64,000 nucleotides of DNA from an uncultured Lachnospiraceae bacterium (lineage in GTDB: Bacteria; Bacillota; Clostridia; Lachnospirales; Lachnospiraceae), in assembly GCA_910589385.1 (NCBI GenBank), contig CAJUTU010000007.1, positions 33,825 through 97,824 on the forward strand, given 5' to 3'. Position 1 is the first letter of the stretch. Every line of letters begins with the position of its first letter. Below the pieces are notes generated by a model. That model ran no database searches. It saw only the letters and a program-made list of their open reading frames with translations, and was not told the DNA's origin. The position numbers were made by a program, and so were the translations under genes. Shown here piece by piece: positions 7,299 through 15,436 of the stretch.

Positions 7299-8438
7299 CT
7301 ATTTCACAGAAATCAGTTCATACTCATCTGTACCCAGGCCAATCTTCTTTGCATGTGCCAGACAGGTCTTATATTCTGAGTTGGGGGTTGTATTCTCAAA
7401 ATGATCGTGATGGTCACAGAAATCTTTGCCTGCCATCTGTTCCGTAAGCTGGGTATTTGGCAGGGGAGTCTCTTTCAGACAGGCGTCCACGCAGGCCTGA
7501 TCCAGCGCCAACGGGTCAAAGGAAGCGAACATCCCCAGGTCTGGAAGGATCGGGGCGTCATTTCCCGCATGGCAGTCACAGTTCGGGGACACGTCACATA
7601 CGATGGAAATATGGAAGCATTCCCTGCCTGTGACCACTGCTTTCGTGTATTCCGCCATACGGCAGTTTAGCTCTTTGACTGCCGCAGACTGCGCAAAATC
7701 AATAGCGTCAAAATTACAGGCCCCGATACAGCGTCCACAGCCCACACAATTTTTTTCATCGATCGTCATGACCTTTCTTTCCACGTCAAATGCCAGCCCG
7801 TTGTTGGCACATTCCCGCATACAGCGCATGCAGCCCCGGCAGCTTTCCGGGTTAACGACCGGCTGTCCATTGTGATGCTGGTCTTTCTTTCCGGCCCTGG
7901 AACCACAGCCCATGCCAATATTCTTGATCGCTCCTCCAAATCCTGTCATCTCATGCCCCTTAAAATGAGTCAGTGAAATAAAAACATCCGCATCCATAAT
8001 AGCATGCCCGATCTTCGCCTCTTTGATATACTCACCGCCCTCTATCGGTACGGCAATGTCATCCGTGCCTTTCAGCCCGTCGCCGATGATGACAGGACAT
8101 CCCACGGTCAGCGGGGTAAATCCATTTTCCCACGCACAGTATAAATGCTCAATAGCGTTCTTCCTGCTGCCCGGATACAAGGTGTTGCAGTCCGTCAGGA
8201 AAGGCTTTCCGCCGAATTCTTTCACCATATCCGCTACTGCTTTTGCATAATTAGGCCTTAGAAAGCTCATATTGCCCAACTCTCCAAAATGCATCTTAAT
8301 AGCAACAAATTTGCCGTCCATATCAATCTGCCCAATCCCGGCCGCTTTCATAAGCCGCCTCAGTTTTTTGACCGGACTCTCATCCATCACACAACGAAAA
8401 TCGGTAAAATATACTTTTGATTTTTTTGTACCGCTCAT
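7299..8438 (-). CDS. DUF362 protein with two 4Fe-4S ferredoxin motifs
   Basis: 379 residues. The DUF362 part fills the N-terminal half (KMHFGELGN, TGFGGAIKNIGMGCG). Two ferredoxin motifs follow at about 200-250: CRGCMRCMRECANNG and CVGCGRCIGACNFD, each binding a 4Fe-4S cluster. A conserved C-terminal part ends in YELISVK. The family is cytosolic and redox-active; the reaction is not established. It is monocistronic as far as seen. A heavily deleted relative lies at 56176-56288. Confidence 0.85.
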   Translation of the reverse strand: MSGTKKSKVYFTDFRCVMDESPVKKLRRLMKAAGIGQIDMDGKFVAIKMHFGELGNMSFLRPNYAKAVADMVKEFGGKPFLTDCNTLYPGSRKNAIEHLYCAWENGFTPLTVGCPVIIGDGLKGTDDIAVPIEGGEYIKEAKIGHAIMDADVFISLTHFKGHEMTGFGGAIKNIGMGCGSRAGKKDQHHNGQPVVNPESCRGCMRCMRECANNGLAFDVERKVMTIDEKNCVGCGRCIGACNFDAIDFAQSAAVKELNCRMAEYTKAVVTGRECFHISIVCDVSPNCDCHAGNDAPILPDLGMFASFDPLALDQACVDACLKETPLPNTQLTEQMAGKDFCDHHDHFENTTPNSEYKTCLAHAKKIGLGTDEYELISVK

Positions 8439-8589
8439 ACTCTTAAATCCTCCTGTTTGGTTATTAAGCGCCCATAGAAATCTGTTTACTGAGATTTTTC
8501 AGGAACACCCTTACTTTTGCTGTTTTTATAGTTTACCATATTTAACGGATCCCCGCCACAAGAGATTTAGCTGACGGCAAAATCTTCCC

Positions 8590-9927
8590 CTATTCCAATG
8601 CTGACTTCCCTTGAATCCTCCCTGCGTACATAGACCAGAAATAATTTAGCCGATATTCGGACAGCGCTTCATCTTTCACATAGATGTCCGCATCCGTACC
8701 GCGCAGCAGCTCCTGCCCCGGACGGATTTCTGACGGATGCGTGTTTTCCAGGATAATTGCCTGTAACTGCGTACATCCTTCAAAGGCCCCGTCCTCGATC
8801 AATGTAATCTCCTCTGGGATAGTAACTGTGCGTATATCCTCGTTCCCTGCATAAACTTCTGCGTAAAGGATATGCGGGGCGTCTGAAATGTGCCCTGTGG
8901 AAGCATCTTTCTCTCCCACGTCCGCACACATCTTAGGCTTCTTAGGCATTTCATATACCACCTGCGTGCTGTCTCCAAGCATTGCTTTGATATCCCGGAT
9001 GCATTGGATCGTATTCACCGTCCTGCCGCTGGAATTGAGATGAAAATTGGTATCATAAAACCACCCGGCATCCATTATGCTGTCGTTCGGATTTCCGATA
9101 ACCGGAAAATCCAGCTCCTCCTGCAGCATTTCATAATATGCATTTACGTCCTCCTGCCCCGCCGCCAGAGCGTTCACCGGGCAGAAACGATACCAGACTT
9201 TTGCACCCTGCTTTTTCAGCCGCAAGGCATAGGCATTCATATATTCCAGAAATTCCTTCTGCCAGATTTCTTCCGTAAAACACACCGGAGTATTCAAGTC
9301 ATACCCATTGGACATGATATTTTTCTCACACAGGGCTGTGTCAATATCCCCATATTTGTTGAATACCGATTTTTGGTATACCCCTTCCGGATGAGGCCTC
9401 TCACCTTTTAAATGGTATCGCAGCTTTTCTATGGCAAAGCCGGGCCATGTCCCCAGCATCTGCTCCCAGTTTCCGCGTTTTATTTTCAACAGGAGGGAAA
9501 AATCCCCGTCTGCCGCCTGCCACATGGCCTCCCCATTAAAATAGCCTGAAAGAGTCTGTGCATCCTGTTCCGGCGACAGGATCACAATATCCCCTTCCCC
9601 CGCTGCGTCCTCGGAAAGATCCAGCATGACCTTTGTTCCCAGCCCCGCATACATTCCAAAGTTTACGGCTTGGTATTCTGGAAATGCATTTTCCAGCATG
9701 GCGCTGTCATAGCCAAACGCAACGCCGCTTCCGCCCACCAATATGATCCGCTTCCCTCCTACTGTTTCCAGACGCCTGCATTTTTCCTTCAATTCCCCTA
9801 AGAATGTTTCCTCATACCGGGAGGGCAGGCAGAATGCGCAGGCTGCTAAGAAAACAGGTATGAACAGAAGCAAGGCTGATGTTGTAATAAGGATTGTTAT
9901 TTTCGATCTACGTTCCATGCCGGTCAT
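8590..9927 (-). CDS. Membrane-anchored SGNH-like hydrolase with C-terminal BspA-type LRR
   Basis: 445 residues. An N-terminal membrane segment (about 10-32) precedes an extracytoplasmic domain with VGGSGVAFGYDSAML (block I, candidate nucleophile Ser) and a distal DTNFHLNSSG holding the Asp-x-x-His pair. This layout matches the AlgJ/DltD-like partners of MBOAT acyltransferases, which complete O-acylation of a surface polymer outside the membrane. The C-terminus has a leucine-rich BspA-like unit (ITLIEDGAFEGCTQLQAIIL). AGGAG precedes the ATG. It is the last gene of the MBOAT operon, 21 bases after it. Polymer and acyl group are unknown. Confidence 0.75.
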   Translation of the reverse strand: MTGMERRSKITILITTSALLLFIPVFLAACAFCLPSRYEETFLGELKEKCRRLETVGGKRIILVGGSGVAFGYDSAMLENAFPEYQAVNFGMYAGLGTKVMLDLSEDAAGEGDIVILSPEQDAQTLSGYFNGEAMWQAADGDFSLLLKIKRGNWEQMLGTWPGFAIEKLRYHLKGERPHPEGVYQKSVFNKYGDIDTALCEKNIMSNGYDLNTPVCFTEEIWQKEFLEYMNAYALRLKKQGAKVWYRFCPVNALAAGQEDVNAYYEMLQEELDFPVIGNPNDSIMDAGWFYDTNFHLNSSGRTVNTIQCIRDIKAMLGDSTQVVYEMPKKPKMCADVGEKDASTGHISDAPHILYAEVYAGNEDIRTVTIPEEITLIEDGAFEGCTQLQAIILENTHPSEIRPGQELLRGTDADIYVKDEALSEYRLNYFWSMYAGRIQGKSALE

Positions 9928-9948
9928 ATTTACTCCTAAAACCCAAAA

Positions 9949-11331
9949 TTAAAACTTGAAATAGATAAACGTATTCCCTCTGTCTGCCGCCATCTGTATC
10001 AGCCAGGAAAGAGCGGCTGCATTTACCATATAAAATCCAAGAAACGCTGCTTTTGCAGTCTCTTTCACCGTCGTAACCCTAAAAACCGTATCCGGCACCT
10101 GCTCTGCAAGCCGCAGGCAGAGGAACACCAGCGGCAGCAGAAACAGATCGGTCCTTTGAAGCTGCATCAACTGCAAGGTCTGCCAGATCCCCTGATCTGT
10201 AAAATGGAAGAGCATCTGCAAAACGGCCTGCCCTGCCGCACTGATACTTTCTGCCCGGAAAAAAATCCATGAAAAACAGACAAAACCCAATGTGGCAGTT
10301 CTAGAACATATATGCCAGACGCCCTCCTTCCCACAGGAGCCTGTTTTGTTGGATGTATACAGAATATACAGCACAAAACACGTCCCATGCAGCAGCCCCC
10401 ACAGCACATAATTCCAGGACAGCCCATGCCACAATCCGCTCAACAAAAATATGATCCATATATTCCTACAGTGCGTAAGCCGCCCTCTCCTGCTTCCGCC
10501 CAGCGGAATATACACATAATCCGTAAACCATTTCGTCAGGCTGATGTGCCATCTCTGCCAAAATTCCCTGATATTGTGCGCGCCATATGGATTCTTAAAA
10601 TTCTCCATGAGCCGGATTCCCAACAAAAGCGCCGTGCCCCGCGCAATATCTGTGTACCCGGAAAAATCACAGTAAATCTGGACTGAAAAAAACAATGTCC
10701 CCAGTACAACTCCCAGTCCTCCCGCTTTTTCCGGCGCCGCATATACCGCATCCACAAAGACCGCCAGATAGTCTGCCACAGCAAGTTTTTTATAGAAGCC
10801 CCGAAGCAGCAGCCAACAGCCGTCCGCCAGGTCATTCCGGTTCCAGATGTGTATTGTTTTTAACTGCGGCAGCAGGTTCTCCGTCCGTTCAATAGGACCT
10901 GCGGCAAGCTGCGGAAAAAAGGATACGAACAATGCATAATATCCGAAATGCCGTTCACAGGAAATCCGTCCGTAATATACGTCCAGCACATAGGCCAGCG
11001 CCTGAAATGTATAGAAAGAAATTCCAACCACCAGAAAATCTTCCTGTTTCCAGACCAGCAGGCTGCCCAGACAGCAAGACAGCGCAAGGGACATCCACAT
11101 TTTGGCGGCGCCTGATCGTTCCTCATTCCGCATTTTCTCAATCTGGACCGCCGCCGCATAGGACACCCATGTGGTAAATAAAAGCAGAATCCCCGGCCAG
11201 AGGCTCCCATCCATATAGAATAGATAACTTGCCTCTAACACAAGGAGCCACCGTACCCTGCCAGGCATCAGCCAGTAAACAAGCAAGACAGCCGGAAAAA
11301 AAATCACAAATTCCAAAGATGTAAAATTCAT
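9949..11331 (-). CDS. MBOAT-family O-acyltransferase (AlgI/DltB-like)
   Basis: About 460 residues, multi-pass membrane protein. The hallmark central block NIREFWQRWHISLTKWF and the later LSGLWHG with the active-site His are present. AlgI-type MBOAT proteins move acyl groups (usually acetyl) across the membrane to a surface polysaccharide, using an SGNH partner, and two such partners flank it here. I start at MNFTSLEF (11331) because the longer frame lacks hydrophobic character. The AAGGAGG serving this start lies inside the end of the preceding 52-aa gene, only 8 bases separating stop and ATG, so translation is probably coupled. Confidence 0.85.
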   Translation of the reverse strand: MNFTSLEFVIFFPAVLLVYWLMPGRVRWLLVLEASYLFYMDGSLWPGILLLFTTWVSYAAAVQIEKMRNEERSGAAKMWMSLALSCCLGSLLVWKQEDFLVVGISFYTFQALAYVLDVYYGRISCERHFGYYALFVSFFPQLAAGPIERTENLLPQLKTIHIWNRNDLADGCWLLLRGFYKKLAVADYLAVFVDAVYAAPEKAGGLGVVLGTLFFSVQIYCDFSGYTDIARGTALLLGIRLMENFKNPYGAHNIREFWQRWHISLTKWFTDYVYIPLGGSRRGRLTHCRNIWIIFLLSGLWHGLSWNYVLWGLLHGTCFVLYILYTSNKTGSCGKEGVWHICSRTATLGFVCFSWIFFRAESISAAGQAVLQMLFHFTDQGIWQTLQLMQLQRTDLFLLPLVFLCLRLAEQVPDTVFRVTTVKETAKAAFLGFYMVNAAALSWLIQMAADRGNTFIYFKF

Positions 11332-11339
11332 ATGTCTTT

Positions 11340-11498
11340 TTACGAGCCCTCCTTCGTCCGTACAAGCAGCAGGCTGGCAGCAAGCATAAGCAGTATTCCC
11401 GCCAGGACTTCCGAAAGCTCTGCACCGCAGACAAGCGCACATACGATCCCGATTATAGTACACAATTCACATAATATACAGACGATTGCTGTTTTCAT
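11340..11498 (-). CDS. Small 52-aa two-segment membrane protein in the MBOAT operon
   Basis: A 52-codon frame starting at an ATG (11498), with AGGAGG about 11 bases upstream, 15 bases after the SGNH lipoprotein stop. It encodes two hydrophobic stretches (about 4-25 and 29-46) split by AELSE, and ends RTKEGS. Its last codons contain the ribosome binding site for the MBOAT gene. It could be a small subunit of the acyltransferase, as small proteins accompany DltB-type systems, or mainly a coupling leader. I recognise no family. Its reality is supported by position, binding site and membrane character. Confidence 0.6.
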   Translation of the reverse strand: MKTAIVCILCELCTIIGIVCALVCGAELSEVLAGILLMLAASLLLVRTKEGS

Positions 11499-11513
11499 CC
11501 TGACCACTGCCTC

Positions 11514-13370
11514 CTAGTTTCCATCCCGTTGTTTTTTCAGAGCCTCTATCACCTGTTTTGTCCGGATCTCCACCCCTTCTGTGGACAGATGGTTATCCGT
11601 CCCATACAGATACACTCCGGAAACCAGAGAATCCTCCAGTTCCGCAATCACCGGCACGATCAGATTCTCTTGAAAATACTGGTGCAGCCGTGCACGTTCT
11701 TCTGGAGTACTCTCCTCTGACACGGCATACTGATTACGGGGCGAGTAGGTAAAATATACTTCCACCCCTTTTTCCAAAAACATCTCATACACCGCATTCA
11801 ACGGCTCTATATACTGCTCTTTCGGAAATGCATTGACTGTATAATGCACCGGAAGGCCATAGATTGGCTGTTCTTCCTCTGAGTTAGGACGGTACAGGCA
11901 ATAGTCGCCATATTCGTTATAACTGCTTTCCTCTGTCGGAACGCCGTCCTCGTCATAATACGAAGCTGAGATCTCATAGTTTTTCTTCTCCATGCCCTCC
12001 CGTCCGGCATTGTAAGCAGTAAATGCGGTAAATACCTGTTCAAATCCTCGGATATCCAGCTTTGCAAACACATCATAATCTGATTCCATCATGGCGAATG
12101 CAGCGTAATCCAAAGCTTTCTGCCCACAGAACTGCCGGCTGCTGGCATCAAATTCCGGCGCATGGAGCAGAATATCCCCTTCCTGCATACACTCCAGGAT
12201 CAACAAAAGCTGAGGCAGCGCCGGAGTATAGGCGAACACTCCCATATTCACCACCTCATACTCCTCAAACGCCTCGTCGAGCATGGCGCTGTCATATCCA
12301 AACCGGGTGGAAGACCCGGAAAACAGTACGATTTTCTTGTGGTCTTTCAACTGTAGCAGGCGGTCATATTTATCCTGAAAGGTAGAAAAATAATTTCCAC
12401 TATATACCGGCGGCTCTATTGCATTGATATGGAGTGTTTCAAACTGCCCGCATCCTGCAAAAGCATGGTCGCTGATCTTGGAAATATCGTCATACAGATA
12501 GAGTTCCTGCAGCAATGCATTTTCAAATGCTCCATTCTCCACCTCATAAATCCCCGGCGGCAGGACCACTTTACTGCAATCCACACCTGCAAATGCCCCT
12601 TCTGCAATCCGCCGTACCTTCTTTCTATCTAGTTCTGCCGGAATACAAATCGTATCTTCCTGCCCTTGATAATCCATAATCTGTGCATATTCTCCTTGAA
12701 TTTCATACTCAAAAAGAGCCGCGTCTGTCCATGGGATCCATTGGGCATATAGCTCCATCCCCTCCTGCCATTCCACCCTGCTGCCAAGCCCGATCTGAGT
12801 GCCGCTCCCGTCCTGCTTTGTATTCCAGCCAATCAGCGTATAGCCGGGCCTCTCAAATAAATCCGTGCCGATCGATGTATTCGGCCGCAAATGAGAACGC
12901 ACAACAGCAGCCGAGACTTCATCCCCGCGGCCGTCCTTCCCATCTTCATCCGCCATCTCCCGGCTTTCACATCTGCGGCCCCCATTGGCATGATACCGGA
13001 TGACCAAATCACTTTTTTCGACCCGTGCCTGCACGGTCTCGGAATATCGAACGCCATACAGCGTCAAAGTAAGCGCTTTACCATCCCTATCATATCTCAC
13101 TGAATAATTATGAGCATCACTTCCTGCTTCCCTGTCATCTCCATATTTCACATTTCGCAGTTCATATCCGTCCTCCAGGATCATCTCAAAAGCCGCATCC
13201 TTCCCCCGTTCCACCGACAGGGCACTTTCCTCCACCAAAAACCCTTCTCCTTCCTCCAGCACAAGATGGCAAAAATCCTTTTCTTCCAGCACCCTTTTGC
13301 CGCATCCCATGATGCCAAAGGCAATACATCCCCCAAGGACACACGAAACAATATGCCGTTTTCTTTCCAT
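11514..13370 (-). CDS. Lipoprotein with InlB-type repeat, BspA LRR and SGNH-like domain
   Basis: 618 residues from the ATG at 13370 (GAGGAGG five bases upstream; a longer frame to 13436 is not needed). The signal peptide ends in GIMGC, a lipobox. Then come an InlB/Flg_new-type repeat (GYTLIGWNTKQDGSGT ... LYAQW, about 185-230), BspA-like leucine-rich units (IAEGAFAGV, ISDHAFAGC), and a C-terminal SGNH-like domain with FSGSSTRFGYDSAML and TDNHLSTEG. The order is the reverse of the other SGNH protein in the operon. It probably acts on the outer surface in polymer O-acylation and may bind surface glycans; both are inferences. Confidence 0.75.
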   Translation of the reverse strand: MERKRHIVSCVLGGCIAFGIMGCGKRVLEEKDFCHLVLEEGEGFLVEESALSVERGKDAAFEMILEDGYELRNVKYGDDREAGSDAHNYSVRYDRDGKALTLTLYGVRYSETVQARVEKSDLVIRYHANGGRRCESREMADEDGKDGRGDEVSAAVVRSHLRPNTSIGTDLFERPGYTLIGWNTKQDGSGTQIGLGSRVEWQEGMELYAQWIPWTDAALFEYEIQGEYAQIMDYQGQEDTICIPAELDRKKVRRIAEGAFAGVDCSKVVLPPGIYEVENGAFENALLQELYLYDDISKISDHAFAGCGQFETLHINAIEPPVYSGNYFSTFQDKYDRLLQLKDHKKIVLFSGSSTRFGYDSAMLDEAFEEYEVVNMGVFAYTPALPQLLLILECMQEGDILLHAPEFDASSRQFCGQKALDYAAFAMMESDYDVFAKLDIRGFEQVFTAFTAYNAGREGMEKKNYEISASYYDEDGVPTEESSYNEYGDYCLYRPNSEEEQPIYGLPVHYTVNAFPKEQYIEPLNAVYEMFLEKGVEVYFTYSPRNQYAVSEESTPEERARLHQYFQENLIVPVIAELEDSLVSGVYLYGTDNHLSTEGVEIRTKQVIEALKKQRDGN

Positions 13371-13409
13371 TGCGCCCTCCTCTATTCGGAACAAACTACT
13401 ACAAAAATA

Positions 13410-13433
13410 CAGCAGATGGTATTCCATCCACTG
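13410..13433 (-). terminator. Hairpin terminator after the GPH transporter operon
   Basis: A 10-bp stem (two G-T pairs) pairs 13410-13419 with 13424-13433 around AATA. On the minus strand TATTTTTG follows. It separates the glycan operon from the MBOAT operon. Confidence 0.6.
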
Positions 13434-13449
13434 CACTTAAGACATTATT

Positions 13450-14925
13450 TCACTTCTCCTTCTTCCTCTTTGCAATCTCCGCCTGCTCCTTCGGCAGGTC
13501 CTTTTCCACCGTAAACAGGAAGATCAGCGCCGCACAGACTGCATAAGCTGCCGTCTCCACCCAGATATAACTGATCGAGATCGCATTCTGCACTGCCGCA
13601 CTTTGTGCCGCCGTCCCCAGCGCCACATCCGCATCCTGCACATATCCGCTGACCTTTAGGATCGCGCTGAAGATGGAATTACAGATCGGAGTCCCTGCTA
13701 CCATGATAGAACTATAGATTGACATTGTCAATCCATCGGTACGCATCCCGTTCTTAAACTCGATATGGTCGATCACATCTGCCAGCATTGCCAGGATCAC
13801 ATAAGCTGCCGGAGAGGATCCCAGGCATTTCAGCGCAACGCCGACTGCTACCGGCACAATGCTGCCGTTTCCAAGCCCGGCAATCAAGCCGCCTGCCACA
13901 CCGATCACCATTCCGATAAATACAACCACTCTCTTGCTGAATTTATTGCACAACGGCACCACGACTACAACTGCCAGAGCCATCGGGATCGCCCCCATGA
14001 TGCTCAAAAGAGACTGAGAAGCCCCCCAGGCATCGGCAGAGCCGAAAAAGGTATTGTCCAATACCCATTTGCAGAAGAAAGACATGGAGCCATTTTTGAT
14101 GGCGCCGCTCCATTGGAATCCGAGGTAGAACAGAATTGCGATCCACCACATTTTCTCGCCGGTAACGGCTTTCAGCTGTGCGGACAAGGAAACGGATCCT
14201 TCCGCTTTTCCGTCTGTTTCTTTCACTCCGGACGCCATGATTTCCTCTGTCACGCGCTCCCTGGTAAACAGAAACTGCAGATAGATGGTCAGCGCGGAAA
14301 ATACTGCAACCGCCAGCATGACCATAAACCACAGCGCCTGGTGATCCTTTAATGCAAATGACACTAAGATCGGAAATACCATGGAGCCAAATCCCATCAC
14401 TCCCAGGCCCGCCACATTGGTAAAAGAAGCCAACGCGCCCCGCTTCTGGCTGTCCCTTGTAGACACCGGCACCAGCGTGGAATTTGCCGTATTATAAATC
14501 GGATACGCCACTGCATAATACAGGTTATAGGCAATCGCGACCCAGATCAGCTTTGCCGCTCCTTCAAAAGGAACAATGAACATCAGGACACTGGCGACCG
14601 ACAGGGTCAGCGCGGAAAGCAGGATCCATGGCCTTGCCTTTCCGGCAAATGTTTTTGTCCGCTCGATCAACTGTCCCACGACCAGGTTTGCCGCTACGAT
14701 CAGAATGGTGGAGAACAACTGCAAGGTTGTCAGAAACGTCAGATCCAGCCGGAGTACATCCGTAAAATAATTTTGCAGGATGCTGGTAAAGATCCCTGAG
14801 GAAAGCAGCGCTCCGAAAGGGCCGATAAAATAGCCCAGCAGCATCTCCGGCGTCCTGACATCGGAGGTTGTAATCTTAGAGCGAGTCAAAGGGCTGCTCC
14901 AAAAATCATTTTTCTGACTGCTCAT
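13450..14925 (-). CDS. GPH-family sugar:cation symporter (MFS)
   Basis: 491 residues, about 12 membrane segments. It resembles glycoside-pentoside-hexuronide symporters: an early DVLRLDLTFLTTLQL region, IERTKTFAGKARPWIL between segments, and VIDHIEFKNGMRTDGLTMS in the second half, the family's usual DxxE..G.R.G pattern. It imports a glycoside with a cation. It is last in an operon with GH2, GH3 and a small membrane protein, so the substrate is probably an oligosaccharide cut by those enzymes. Confidence 0.85.
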   Translation of the reverse strand: MSSQKNDFWSSPLTRSKITTSDVRTPEMLLGYFIGPFGALLSSGIFTSILQNYFTDVLRLDLTFLTTLQLFSTILIVAANLVVGQLIERTKTFAGKARPWILLSALTLSVASVLMFIVPFEGAAKLIWVAIAYNLYYAVAYPIYNTANSTLVPVSTRDSQKRGALASFTNVAGLGVMGFGSMVFPILVSFALKDHQALWFMVMLAVAVFSALTIYLQFLFTRERVTEEIMASGVKETDGKAEGSVSLSAQLKAVTGEKMWWIAILFYLGFQWSGAIKNGSMSFFCKWVLDNTFFGSADAWGASQSLLSIMGAIPMALAVVVVVPLCNKFSKRVVVFIGMVIGVAGGLIAGLGNGSIVPVAVGVALKCLGSSPAAYVILAMLADVIDHIEFKNGMRTDGLTMSIYSSIMVAGTPICNSIFSAILKVSGYVQDADVALGTAAQSAAVQNAISISYIWVETAAYAVCAALIFLFTVEKDLPKEQAEIAKRKKEK

Positions 14926-14985
14926 ATTTCTTCATTCCTTTCTGGAGCTGCAGCGGCATTGCCGTGCAGCCCCGAACTTTCTTTT

Positions 14986-15420
14986 TTATGCTTCTTTCAC
15001 TACTTTAAAGAAGGAACTGACCATTACCAGTAATAATGCGATCACGCAGCAGGCCATGGCAGCAATGGCATTGTTCAAGTCCGCCATATTTTCTGCATTG
15101 CTTTCAAAAGTCATGATGGAGGCCGCCCCTGCGATCCGGCTTCCGATAAACTGGATCGCCGCAACCGCTGTCAGGACTCCGCATACTACCGGGATCACAT
15201 CCAGATATGCTTTCTCACCCTGCTTTATGGATAAAACCAGCATCAATATTTCCAGCACCACTGCAATCCCGAGGCATGCAGCCACTGTCGTGTTGACGCC
15301 CATATTTGCAAAATAATTTGTCTTACAGTTCTGCAGATAAAGGAACAGTGATACGGCAGTCACGATCATCGTCAAAACTGTCAGGATAAATCCGATACCA
15401 ATCTTTCTTTTCTCGCCCAT
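14986..15420 (-). CDS. Four-segment membrane protein of unknown function
   Basis: 144 residues with four hydrophobic segments (about 8-28, 43-62, 76-96 and 118-140). It starts 17 bases after the GH3 stop and precedes the GPH transporter, so it belongs to that operon. I do not recognise a family or catalytic motif. With a membrane-anchored GH3 next to it, it could help place that enzyme at the membrane; this is a guess from position. Confidence 0.7.
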   Translation of the reverse strand: MGEKRKIGIGFILTVLTMIVTAVSLFLYLQNCKTNYFANMGVNTTVAACLGIAVVLEILMLVLSIKQGEKAYLDVIPVVCGVLTAVAAIQFIGSRIAGAASIMTFESNAENMADLNNAIAAMACCVIALLLVMVSSFFKVVKEA

Positions 15421-15436
15421 CTCATTTTCCCCTTTC

